Source of the DNA: JBCCZC01 sp039188505
GTDB lineage: Bacteria; Pseudomonadota; Gammaproteobacteria; Xanthomonadales; SZUA-38
Assembly: GCA_039188505.1 (NCBI GenBank)
Contig: JBCCZC010000276.1
Coordinates: 1 to 7,627 of the forward strand
Direction of reading: 5' to 3'
DNA length: 7,627 bases
The notes beneath the pieces were generated by a model. It ran no database searches, was not told the origin of the DNA, and saw nothing but the letters and a program-made list of their open reading frames with translations. The position numbers and the translations under genes were made by a program. Below, piece after piece: positions 1 to 6,338 of this stretch. Within the stretch, counting starts at the first letter, position 1. Each line of letters starts with the position of its first letter.

Positions 1-966
1 CAGGAAACCGAGGTCGCTGCCGCCGACGCCCTTGAGCATGCCGGCCGCCTGGTCGAGGGCCTCACTCCAGTCGGTCTCGCGCCAGTTCCCGTCCGCATCG
101 CGAACCTCGGGCTTCGTGGCCCGATCCTCGGCGTAGAGGCCGTGGAAGCCCCAGCGGTCCCGATCGGAGATCCAGCTCTCGTTGATCGCGTCGTTGTCCC
201 GCGGGACAGCGCGCATGATCTGGCCCCGGCGAACGTGATAGACGACGCCGGACCCGATCGAGTCGTGGCTCGCGATCGACGGCCGCGAGCGCAGTTCCCA
301 GGCCCGCGCCGAGAAGCGGTACGGCTTGTTCGTCAGGGCGCCCACGGGACACAGGTCGATGATGTTTCCCGACAGCTCCGAGTCGATCGAGCGCCCGATA
401 AAGGTGCTGATCATCGTGCGGTCTCCGCGACCGATGCCGCCGAGTTTGCTGGTGCCGCCGATCTCCTCGAGGAAGCGGACGCAGCGGGTGCAGTGGATGC
501 AGCGCGTCATCTCGGTGCTGATCAGCGAGCCGAGGTTCTCGTCCTTCACCACGCGCTTGCGCTCGGTGAAGCGGCTGACCGACCGGCCGTAGCCCATGGA
601 CACGTCCTGGAGCTCGCACTCGCCGCCCTGGTCACAGATCGGGCAATCGAGCGGATGGTTGATCAGCAGGAACTCCATGACGTTCTGCTGTGCCGACTGG
701 GCGCGCTTGGACTGGGTATAGACCTTCATGCCGTCCATGACGGGTGTCGCGCAGGCCGGCAGCGGTTTGGGCGCCTTTTCCACGTCAACGAGACACATAC
801 GGCAGTTGGCCGCGATGGACAGTTTCCGGTGGTAGCAGAACCGCGGAATGGCGATCCCCGCCTTGTCGGCGGCCTCGATGATCATCGAGCCTTTCGGAAC
901 CGCGAGCTCCTGGCCGTCGATCTCGATCGTGACCTGGTTCTCGACCGGTGCAGCGACGTCGCTCAT
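1..966 (-). CDS. nuoG: NADH-quinone oxidoreductase subunit G, N-terminal part (truncated by window edge)
   Basis: This is the largest peripheral-arm subunit of complex I; it carries electrons from the NuoF/NuoE end towards NuoB. Only the first 322 codons are here and the frame is open to base 1; full NuoG is usually more than twice this length. The ferredoxin-like [2Fe-2S] domain has C44, C55, C58 and C72 (cluster N1b). The His-Cys3 [4Fe-4S] site is H104, C108, C111, C117 (N5). The next [4Fe-4S] site is C156, C159, C162 with C206 in a CPVGAL motif (N4). The molybdopterin-oxidoreductase-like domain begins near residue 215. The three cysteines that bind the extra N7 cluster in E. coli-type NuoG are replaced by A232, D235 and S239, as in mitochondrial-type subunits. 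The ATG overlaps the nuoF stop (ATGA) and has AGGAGG 4 nt upstream, which fixes the start. Confidence 0.97.
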   Translation of the reverse strand, partial: MSDVAAPVENQVTIEIDGQELAVPKGSMIIEAADKAGIAIPRFCYHRKLSIAANCRMCLVDVEKAPKPLPACATPVMDGMKVYTQSKRAQSAQQNVMEFLLINHPLDCPICDQGGECELQDVSMGYGRSVSRFTERKRVVKDENLGSLISTEMTRCIHCTRCVRFLEEIGGTSKLGGIGRGDRTMISTFIGRSIDSELSGNIIDLCPVGALTNKPYRFSARAWELRSRPSIASHDSIGSGVVYHVRRGQIMRAVPRDNDAINESWISDRDRWGFHGLYAEDRATKPEVRDADGNWRETDWSEALDQAAGMLKGVGGSDLGFL

Positions 967-2261
967 GCGGCCTCCTGCGTGGCGCCGGCGACCATAGAAC
1001 GGCCGTGCTCGACGAAGTATTCGAATTCGTGCCAGAAGTGGCGCAGCATGCCCTGCACGGGCCAGGCGGCAGCTTCACCGAACGCGCAGATGGTGTGGCC
1101 TTCGATCTGGCCGGCTGCGGTCTTGAGCAGCGCGACGTCCTCCGGGCGGCCCTTCCCTTGGGTAATGCGCGTGAGCACCCGGTACATCCAGCCCGTGCCC
1201 TCACGGCAAGGCGTGCACTGACCGCAGGACTCGTGGTAGTAGAATTGCGAGATACGGCGGCAGGCCTCGACCATGCACGTCGTCTCATCCATCACGATCA
1301 CGGCGCCCGATCCCAGACCGGAACCCGCCTTCTGGAGGCTGTCGAAGTCCATGGTGATGTCCATCATGGTCTCTGCGGGCAGCACCGGCATCGACGAGCC
1401 GCCCGGGATCACCGCCTTGAGCGCGTTACCGTCCCGGACACCACCTGCCATCTCGAGCAGTTCGGCAAACGACGTGCCTAGCGGAATCTCGTAGTTGCCG
1501 GGCCTGTTCACGTGGCCTGAGACGGAAAAGCACTTCGGTCCGCCGTTGTTCGGCTTGCCGATATTCAGGAACCACTCGGCGCCGTTGCGCATGATCGCGG
1601 GTACGGAGCCGAAAGTTTCGGTGTTGTTGATCGTGGTCGGGCGGCCGTAGAGCCCGAAGTTGGCCGGGAACGGCGGCTTGAACCGAGGCTGCCCCTTCTT
1701 GCCCTCGAGCGACTCCATGAGCGCCGTTTCCTCGCCGCAGATATACGCGCCAGCGCCCAAGGCGGCGTAGAGGTCAACGTCGATCCCGCTGCCCTTGATG
1801 TTCCGCCCGAGCAGGCCCGCCTCGTAGGCTTCGGCAAGGGCCGCATCGAAGCGCTCGAAGGGCTCGTGGTGGAACTCGCCGCGTAGGTAGTTGTAGCCGA
1901 CGGTCGCGCCCATGGCGTAGGCGCCGATGGCCATGCCCTCGATCACGCAGTGCGGATTGAAGCGCAGAATGTCGCGGTCGTGGCAGGTGCCCGGCTCGCT
2001 TTCGTCCGAGTTACAGAGGATGTAGCTCTGCTGACCGCCGTTCGGCGGCATGAAGCTCCACTTCAGACCCGTGGGGAAGCCTGCGCCGCCGCGGCCACGC
2101 AGCGCCGAGTTCTTGATCGTCGCGATGATGTCAGCGGGCGACGTCTGCTCCGCCACGATCTTTTCCCACGCCTCGTAGCCACCGACCTTACGGTAGCTCT
2201 CTAGGGTCCAGGGCTCGTCGAACTCCGACGTGGTCAGTACGACCTGATGGGGCTGCGGCAT
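963..2261 (-). CDS. nuoF: NADH-quinone oxidoreductase subunit F (NADH- and FMN-binding, 51 kDa type)
   Basis: NuoF is the cytoplasmic entry point of complex I: it binds NADH and FMN and passes electrons to [4Fe-4S] cluster N3. The protein has 432 residues, normal for the family. The glycine-rich NADH/FMN loop GRGGAGFPTGLKW is at residues 56-68, and the second conserved stretch GAGAYICGEETALMESLEG at 169-187. The N3 ligands are C346, C349 and C352 (ESCGQCTPCREG) plus C392 (TICAFGE). The start ATG is preceded by GGAG about 8 nt upstream, lying in the end of nuoE. The gene begins 3 nt after the nuoE stop, and its TGA overlaps the nuoG ATG by 4 nt. Nothing is missing or unusual. Confidence 0.98.
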   Translation of the reverse strand: MPQPHQVVLTTSEFDEPWTLESYRKVGGYEAWEKIVAEQTSPADIIATIKNSALRGRGGAGFPTGLKWSFMPPNGGQQSYILCNSDESEPGTCHDRDILRFNPHCVIEGMAIGAYAMGATVGYNYLRGEFHHEPFERFDAALAEAYEAGLLGRNIKGSGIDVDLYAALGAGAYICGEETALMESLEGKKGQPRFKPPFPANFGLYGRPTTINNTETFGSVPAIMRNGAEWFLNIGKPNNGGPKCFSVSGHVNRPGNYEIPLGTSFAELLEMAGGVRDGNALKAVIPGGSSMPVLPAETMMDITMDFDSLQKAGSGLGSGAVIVMDETTCMVEACRRISQFYYHESCGQCTPCREGTGWMYRVLTRITQGKGRPEDVALLKTAAGQIEGHTICAFGEAAAWPVQGMLRHFWHEFEYFVEHGRSMVAGATQEAA

Positions 2262-2264
2262 CGA

Positions 2265-2759
2265 TTACTCCAGCGAATCCAGGATCTGATCCACCTTCTC
2301 GGGCGTCAGATTCTCGTGGTAGTGACCGTCCACCAGCATCATCGGCGCACCGATGCAGCCGGCCAGGCATTCCTCTTCCTTGACCAGGGTGATCCGGCCG
2401 TCGGCCGTCGTCTCGCCCAGGCGCGCGCCGAGCTTCTTCTCGACGTGATCGACGATCTCCCCCGAGCCACAAAGGTGGCAGGAAATGTTGGTGCAGATGG
2501 CGACCTTGTGCCGGCCTACCGGCTCCAGGTCGAACATCGAGTAGAAACTTGCGACCTCGTAGGCCCAGGCCGCCGGCAGTTCGAGGTAGTCCGCCACGGC
2601 GGTGACGATCTCGGGCGACAGCCACCCGCCATTCTGTTCCTGCGCGGCCATCAGCGCCTGGATCAGCGCCGAGCGCTTGCGTTCCGGCGGAAACTTGGCG
2701 ACCCAGTGATCGATGTGCGCCCGCGTGTCGGGCGTCAGCAGTTCGACGGTCCCGCTCAT
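2265..2759 (-). CDS. nuoE: NADH-quinone oxidoreductase subunit E (24 kDa type, [2Fe-2S])
   Basis: NuoE is the small partner of NuoF in the NADH dehydrogenase module and holds [2Fe-2S] cluster N1a. It has 164 residues, the usual length. An N-terminal helical part (about 15-75, with the conserved LIQALMAAQEQNGGWLS stretch) is followed by a thioredoxin-like domain. The ligands are C89 and C94 (CTNISC, Cx4C) and C131 and C135 (CLAGC, Cx3C). The reading frame stays open far upstream inside nuoD, so the start must be chosen. I take the ATG at 2759 because its ATGA overlaps the nuoD stop, it has GGAGAG 8 nt upstream, and the resulting N-terminus matches the family. Confidence 0.96.
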   Translation of the reverse strand: MSGTVELLTPDTRAHIDHWVAKFPPERKRSALIQALMAAQEQNGGWLSPEIVTAVADYLELPAAWAYEVASFYSMFDLEPVGRHKVAICTNISCHLCGSGEIVDHVEKKLGARLGETTADGRITLVKEEECLAGCIGAPMMLVDGHYHENLTPEKVDQILDSLE

Positions 2760-4009
2760 CGGTCGATCTCTCCGAACACGACATCCATGGTCCCGATGAC
2801 GGCGACCACGTCCGAAAGCATGTGCCCCTGGGTCATCTCGTTCATGGCCGCCAGGTGCGGGAAACCGGGGGCGCGCAGGTGCAGGCGGAACGGCTTGTTC
2901 GAGCCGTCCGACAGGATGTACGCACCGAACTCGCCTTTCGGCGCTTCCACGGCTGCGTAAGCTTCGCCAGCGGGCACGCTGTAGCCCTCGGTAAACAGTT
3001 TGAAGTGGTGGATGAGGGCTTCCATGTCGTCCTTCATCTCTTCCCGGGTCGGCGGCGCCACCTTGAAGTTGCGCACCATGACAGGCCCGGGGTTCTCGCG
3101 AAGCCACGCCACCGCCTGGCGGATGATCCGCGCGGACTGGCGCATCTCCTCGACCCGAACCAGGTAGCGGTCGTAGCAATCGCCGTTGCTTCCCACGGGG
3201 ATGTCGAACTCCATGGCGTCATAGGCCGCGTAGGGCTGCTTGCGTCGCAGGTCCCAGGCGACGCCCGAGCCCCGCAGCATCGGGCCCGTGAAGCCCAGCT
3301 GCATGGCGCGTTCCGCCGACACTTCCCCGATGGACACGGTCCGCTGCTTCCAGATCCGATTGTCCGTCAGCAGGGTCTCGTACTCGTCGACGCGCTGCGG
3401 GAAGTCTTCAGCGAAGGCGTCGATGAAGTCGAGCATCGAACCCTCGCGCCATTCATTGACGCGCTTCAGATCATCGCCCTTCGTCCAGCGGGTTTCCTCG
3501 AAGCGCGGCATCGCGTCCGGCAGATCGCGGTAGACGCCGCCGGGACGGTAGTACGTCGCGTGCATGCGCGCACCGCTGACCGCCTCGTAGCAGTCCATGA
3601 GCTGTTCACGCTCCCGGAATGCATACAGGAAAAGGGTCATGGCCCCGAGATCCAGGCCGTGCGTTCCGATCCACATGAGGTGGTTCAAGATGCGCGTCAT
3701 CTCGTCGAACATCGTCCGGATGTACTGGGCCCGGATCGGCGCCTCGATGCCCAGGAGCTTCTCGATGGCGCGGACGTAGGCGTGCTCGTTGCACATCATC
3801 GACACGTAGTCGAGCCGGTCCATGTAGCCGATCGAGTGGTTGTAGGGCTTGCTTTCGGCGAGCTTCTCCGTGCCCCGGTGCAGGAGACCGATGTGCGGGT
3901 CGGCGCGCTCGACGACCTCACCATCCATTTCGAGAATCAGCCGCAAAACGCCGTGCGCCGACGGGTGCTGCGGCCCGAAGTTCATCGTGTAGTTGCGGAT
4001 ATCAGCCAT
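2756..4009 (-). CDS. nuoD: NADH-quinone oxidoreductase subunit D (49 kDa type, quinone site)
   Basis: NuoD forms the ubiquinone-reduction pocket with NuoB and descends from the large subunit of [NiFe] hydrogenases. The 417-residue length is typical of an unfused NuoD; in E. coli it is fused to NuoC. The N-terminal GPQHPSAHG (12-20) includes H19, and LDY includes Y68; by alignment from memory these are the histidine and tyrosine that contact the quinone headgroup. The 49-kDa signature LHRGTEKL is at 43-50. The hydrogenase active-site cysteines are absent, as expected for complex I, and the protein ends in the family-typical VFGEIDR. GAGGA lies 8 nt before the ATG. The gene overlaps the end of nuoC by 8 nt and the start of nuoE by 4 nt. 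Confidence 0.98.
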   Translation of the reverse strand: MADIRNYTMNFGPQHPSAHGVLRLILEMDGEVVERADPHIGLLHRGTEKLAESKPYNHSIGYMDRLDYVSMMCNEHAYVRAIEKLLGIEAPIRAQYIRTMFDEMTRILNHLMWIGTHGLDLGAMTLFLYAFREREQLMDCYEAVSGARMHATYYRPGGVYRDLPDAMPRFEETRWTKGDDLKRVNEWREGSMLDFIDAFAEDFPQRVDEYETLLTDNRIWKQRTVSIGEVSAERAMQLGFTGPMLRGSGVAWDLRRKQPYAAYDAMEFDIPVGSNGDCYDRYLVRVEEMRQSARIIRQAVAWLRENPGPVMVRNFKVAPPTREEMKDDMEALIHHFKLFTEGYSVPAGEAYAAVEAPKGEFGAYILSDGSNKPFRLHLRAPGFPHLAAMNEMTQGHMLSDVVAVIGTMDVVFGEIDR

Positions 4010-4712
4010 GCCGTGATTCCTCGTCCGCGTAGCGCGAATCGTCCCGGACGACCTTCGGAACGCCGACCCGCGGCTCGATGGTTACCGGCTGGTAGACCAC
4101 TCGTCCCTTCTCCGGGTCGTAGCGCATCTCGACGTTGCCAACGAGCGGGAAGTCCTTCCGGAACGGATGGCCGACGAAGCCGTAATCGGTCAGGATCCGG
4201 CGCAGATCCGGGTGGCCCTCGAAGACGACACCAAGCAGGTCAAACGCCTCACGCTCATACCAGTCCGCGGCCGCCCAGACCTCGATCAGCGAGGGCAGTA
4301 CCGGCAGATCGCTGTCCGCGGCCCGCGTACGCACGCGCAGGCGCCGGCTGTGCTTCACCGACAGGAGCTGGATGACGATGCCGAATCGTTCGTCCATGTC
4401 GATCTCGGGCCGCTCTTCCCAGTCGAAGCGTCCCGGGCCAGCCGCCCCTTCGACGCCGCGCGAGAATCCCTCCCAGGTCGAGCTGTCGGTTTCCCATTCG
4501 TCTTCGCCGAAGGATAGGTAGTCAACGGCACAAAGGTCGATGAGGATCTCGAACGAGAAATCGTCGCGATCGCGAAGTTCCCGGCATACTTCGAGCCAGT
4601 GTTCGGGGGGCACGTCGAGGGTTACGGTCCCGTCGGCGCCGACGGTCGCTGCATGGAGCTGCGATCCGAGAGCGCCCGTGAGCGCCTCGGCAAGGGGATG
4701 GGTCTTCGTCAT
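4002..4712 (-). CDS. nuoC: NADH-quinone oxidoreductase subunit C (30 kDa type)
   Basis: NuoC is a cofactor-free structural subunit of the hydrophilic arm, packing against NuoD and NuoB. It has 236 residues. The 30-kDa signature is clear: WYEREAFDLLGVVFEGHP at 151-168 followed by DLRRILTDYGF. An acidic and glycine-rich insertion at about 68-106 (containing EGFSRGVEG and GPGRFDWEE) sits between the two halves of the domain. I recall similar insertions in several gammaproteobacterial NuoC proteins, but it is absent from the shortest homologues. The frame runs open upstream into nuoB; I chose the ATG at 4712 because it overlaps the nuoB stop as ATGA and gives a family-like N-terminus. No clear Shine-Dalgarno precedes it, so translation is probably coupled to nuoB. 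Confidence 0.96.
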   Translation of the reverse strand: MTKTHPLAEALTGALGSQLHAATVGADGTVTLDVPPEHWLEVCRELRDRDDFSFEILIDLCAVDYLSFGEDEWETDSSTWEGFSRGVEGAAGPGRFDWEERPEIDMDERFGIVIQLLSVKHSRRLRVRTRAADSDLPVLPSLIEVWAAADWYEREAFDLLGVVFEGHPDLRRILTDYGFVGHPFRKDFPLVGNVEMRYDPEKGRVVYQPVTIEPRVGVPKVVRDDSRYADEESRHG

Positions 4713-5233
4713 GCGCGGGCAATCGTGTTGTTGCGGCGAATCTTGTTCTGCAGCTGGAGGATCCCGTAGACGAGCGCCTCCGCCGTCGGGGGGCATCCCG
4801 GCACGTAGATGTCTACCGGCACGATCCGGTCGCAGCCGCGAACAACCGCGTAGGAGTAGTGGTAGTAGCCGCCGCCGTTGGCGCAGGACCCCATCGAGAT
4901 GACCCACTTCGGATCCGACATCTGGTCGTAGACCTTCCGCAGCGCTGGGGCCATTTTATTGACCAGCGTTCCCGCCACGATCATCACGTCGGACTGGCGC
5001 GGGCTCGGGCGGAAGATGACGCCGAAGCGGTCGAGATCGTAGCGAGCGCCGCCCGCGTGCATCATTTCCACGGCGCAGCAGGCCAGGCCGAAGGTCATCG
5101 GCCACATCGACCCTGTGCGGGCCCAGTTCATCAGCGAATCGACGGAGGTGGTGACGAAGCCCCGGTTCAGAACCGGATTGTTCGCGGCGTCCGGCCGCAG
5201 GATGTCGTCAACCGTGCCTAGCTCCGGGCTCAT
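4709..5233 (-). CDS. nuoB: NADH-quinone oxidoreductase subunit B (PSST type, cluster N2)
   Basis: NuoB carries [4Fe-4S] cluster N2, the last electron carrier before ubiquinone, and sits at the junction with the membrane arm. With the start used here it has 174 residues. The adjacent cysteines C52 and C53 (GLACCAVEMM), C117 (MGSCANGGG) and C147 (VPGCPPTAEAL) are the N2 ligands; C134 is an additional cysteine. The start is uncertain: the ATG at 5233 gives the 4-nt ATGA overlap with nuoA seen repeatedly in this operon. An in-frame ATG at 5239 adds two residues (MG) and is better spaced from an AGAAGGG element. Either way about 24 residues precede the conserved GFVTTS block, somewhat longer than the shortest NuoB proteins. 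Confidence 0.97.
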   Translation of the reverse strand: MSPELGTVDDILRPDAANNPVLNRGFVTTSVDSLMNWARTGSMWPMTFGLACCAVEMMHAGGARYDLDRFGVIFRPSPRQSDVMIVAGTLVNKMAPALRKVYDQMSDPKWVISMGSCANGGGYYHYSYAVVRGCDRIVPVDIYVPGCPPTAEALVYGILQLQNKIRRNNTIARA

Positions 5234-5586
5234 TCCCATTCGAGCGCACCCTTCTTCCATTCGTAGATGAACCCGATGACGAGAATCATCAGGAATATGA
5301 ACATGCTGACGAAGCCGAACATCCCGATCTTGTCGAGCACGACGGCCCACGGCACCAGGAAGGCGACTTCGAGATCAAAGATTATGAAGAGGATCGCTAC
5401 CAGGTAGTAGCGAACATCGAACTTCATGCGGGTATCTTCGAAAGCTTCGAAGCCGCATTCGTAAGGAGACAGTTTCTCGGGGTTGCCGCGGTTCGGGCCG
5501 AGAATCGACCCGACGATCAGCAGCACAATGCCGATCACGGTCGCTACCGTGATGAACAGCAGGATCGGAAAGTACTCACCAAGCAT
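5230..5586 (-). CDS. nuoA: NADH-quinone oxidoreductase subunit A (ND3 type, membrane subunit)
   Basis: NuoA is a small inner-membrane subunit next to the quinone channel and is homologous to mitochondrial ND3. The 118 residues give three hydrophobic helices at about 5-30, 60-82 and 88-109. The first loop contains PYECGFE (41-47), whose cysteine corresponds to the ND3 loop cysteine known to report the active/deactive transition in mitochondria. The second helix has the conserved acidic pair D71 and E73 (FDLEVAF). The frame is open further upstream to 5712, but only the ATG at 5586 gives the family N-terminus (MLGEYFPILL), and GGAAAGG lies 7 nt before it. It is the first gene of the nuo cluster; its TGA overlaps the nuoB start. 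Confidence 0.97.
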   Translation of the reverse strand: MLGEYFPILLFITVATVIGIVLLIVGSILGPNRGNPEKLSPYECGFEAFEDTRMKFDVRYYLVAILFIIFDLEVAFLVPWAVVLDKIGMFGFVSMFIFLMILVIGFIYEWKKGALEWE

Positions 5587-5724
5587 CGCTCGACCTTTCC
5601 GGACCTCAATCCCAGTCGACGACCTGGGTCGGTCCGACAACCCCCAGGCCCCCGCCCTACGTTCGACGGCTCGACCAGGCGAGCTGCGCGACGCAGACCC
5701 CGCGAGCTGCACAGGCCCGCGGAA

Positions 5725-5745
5725 GCTCAGGTCACGGACCTGAGC
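5725..5745. repeat. Perfect 9-bp inverted repeat (hairpin) between tRNA-Leu and nuoA
   Basis: GCTCAGGTC (5725-5733) is separated by 3 nt from its exact reverse complement GACCTGAGC (5737-5745). In the minus-strand transcript the hairpin would lie 8 nt after the CCA of tRNA-Leu, following a run of five U. No U-run follows the stem on either strand, so it is not a canonical intrinsic terminator. A role in tRNA 3' processing, partial termination, or protection of a nuo leader is inference. The rest of the 167-nt gap between tRNA-Leu and nuoA (5587-5753) shows no convincing promoter and only short imperfect palindromes. Confidence 0.6.
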
Positions 5746-5753
5746 CGGAAAAA

Positions 5754-5838
5754 TGGTGCCGAAGCCCGGACTCGAACCGGGACGGCTTTCGCCACTGCCC
5801 CCTCAAGACAGCGTGTCTACCAATTCCACCACTTCGGC
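5754..5838 (-). tRNA. tRNA-Leu(GAG)
   Basis: This 85-nt class II tRNA includes an encoded CCA. The acceptor arms GCCGAAG and CTTCGGC pair perfectly. The anticodon stem CTGTC/GGCAG encloses the loop TTGAGGG with anticodon GAG (5802-5804 on the minus strand), which reads CUC and CUU. The long variable arm is a GGC/GCC stem with a GAAA loop, and the T arm is CCCGG-TTCGAGT-CCGGG. It closely resembles the E. coli GAG leucine tRNA. It starts 33 nt after secG and is probably co-transcribed with secG, nuoA, or both. Confidence 0.97.
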
Positions 5839-5844
5839 ATTGTG

Positions 5845-5869
5845 AACCGTTGCCCCCGCAACGGTTTTT
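5845..5869 (+). terminator. Hairpin with T-run between tRNA-Leu and secG, terminator-like only on the plus strand
   Basis: AACCGTTGC (5845-5853), loop CCCC, and GCAACGGTT (5858-5866) form a perfect 9-bp stem that runs into TTTTTATT on the plus strand, the form of an intrinsic terminator. However, secG and tRNA-Leu are transcribed on the minus strand, where the stem is preceded by AAAAA and followed by CACAAT, with no U-run. As a plus-strand terminator it would stop antisense transcription coming through tRNA-Leu. On the minus strand it may be a secG 3' end stabiliser or a tRNA 5' processing element. The structure is certain; the function is not. Confidence 0.55.
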
Positions 5870-5871
5870 AT

Positions 5872-6330
5872 TCAACCCTCGCCGTTTTCCCCCGGCGCGG
5901 GCTGCGTCGCTTCATCGTCAGCACCCGGCACGGTCGGCACATCGTCGCCGTCCTCCGCGGGCACCTCCATCGGCATCATCGGAATGTCGGAGACGTCCTC
6001 CGTGTCCATGCTCGGCACGTCGGATGCGCCCGCTGGGATCGTGGCGGCTTCTTCGGCCGCCATCACGCCCAGATCGACTTCGTCGAAACGCTCGATGGTA
6101 TTGCTTACGAGTACGGCCATCAGGAGGCTAACAGCAAAGAAGACCGTCGCCAGAATCGCCGTGGTACGGGTCAGGAACGAACCGGCGCCGCTCGATCCGA
6201 AGACCGTCGCGGAGGCACCTGCCCCAAAACCTGAACCAGCCGCTGCCCCAGGCCCTCGCTGTACGAGGATGATGCCGATCATCGCCATCGCGATCAGCAC
6301 CTGGAACACCGTCAAAATTGTCATTGTCAT
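5872..6330 (-). CDS. secG: Preprotein translocase subunit SecG with long acidic C-terminal tail
   Basis: SecG is the small non-essential subunit of the SecYEG channel that aids SecA-driven export. Two hydrophobic helices are predicted at about 3-23 and 54-76. Between them is the family hallmark: LVQRG (22-26), FGAGAS (35-40), FGSSG (44-48), then FLTRTTAILAT (52-62). The protein has 152 residues against about 110 in E. coli. The excess is a tail after R81 with about 20 Asp/Glu and no Lys, Arg or His, rich in proline and repeating (D/E)-(V/I)-P. The start at 6330 has GGAG 11 nt upstream; an ATG two codons later is less well spaced. The gene begins 8 nt after the tpiA stop, so the two are very likely co-transcribed. 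Confidence 0.95.
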   Translation of the reverse strand: MTMTILTVFQVLIAMAMIGIILVQRGPGAAAGSGFGAGASATVFGSSGAGSFLTRTTAILATVFFAVSLLMAVLVSNTIERFDEVDLGVMAAEEAATIPAGASDVPSMDTEDVSDIPMMPMEVPAEDGDDVPTVPGADDEATQPAPGENGEG

Positions 6331-6338
6331 CGTACTGC

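Noticed and set aside
142..1221. 359-codon open frame on the plus strand
   Set aside because: It lies antisense to nuoG and nuoF, has no recognisable domain and a low-complexity Ala/Arg/Asp composition, and is typical of the complementary frame of GC-rich genes.
2265..3179. 304-codon version of nuoE with a long N-terminal extension
   Set aside because: The extra residues come from nuoD read out of frame. The ATG at 2759 has a good ribosome-binding site and gives the family-length protein.
2822..4375. 517-codon open frame on the plus strand
   Set aside because: It is antisense to nuoD and nuoC, whose products are unambiguous. Its Arg/His/Pro-rich translation shows no motif or export signal.
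4002..4907. 301-codon version of nuoC starting inside nuoB
   Set aside because: The first 65 residues are nuoB sequence in another frame; the ATGA start at 4712 fits the family.
5230..5712. 160-codon version of nuoA
   Set aside because: The added N-terminus is Arg/Ser-rich intergenic sequence. The ATG at 5586 gives a normal NuoA with a Shine-Dalgarno.
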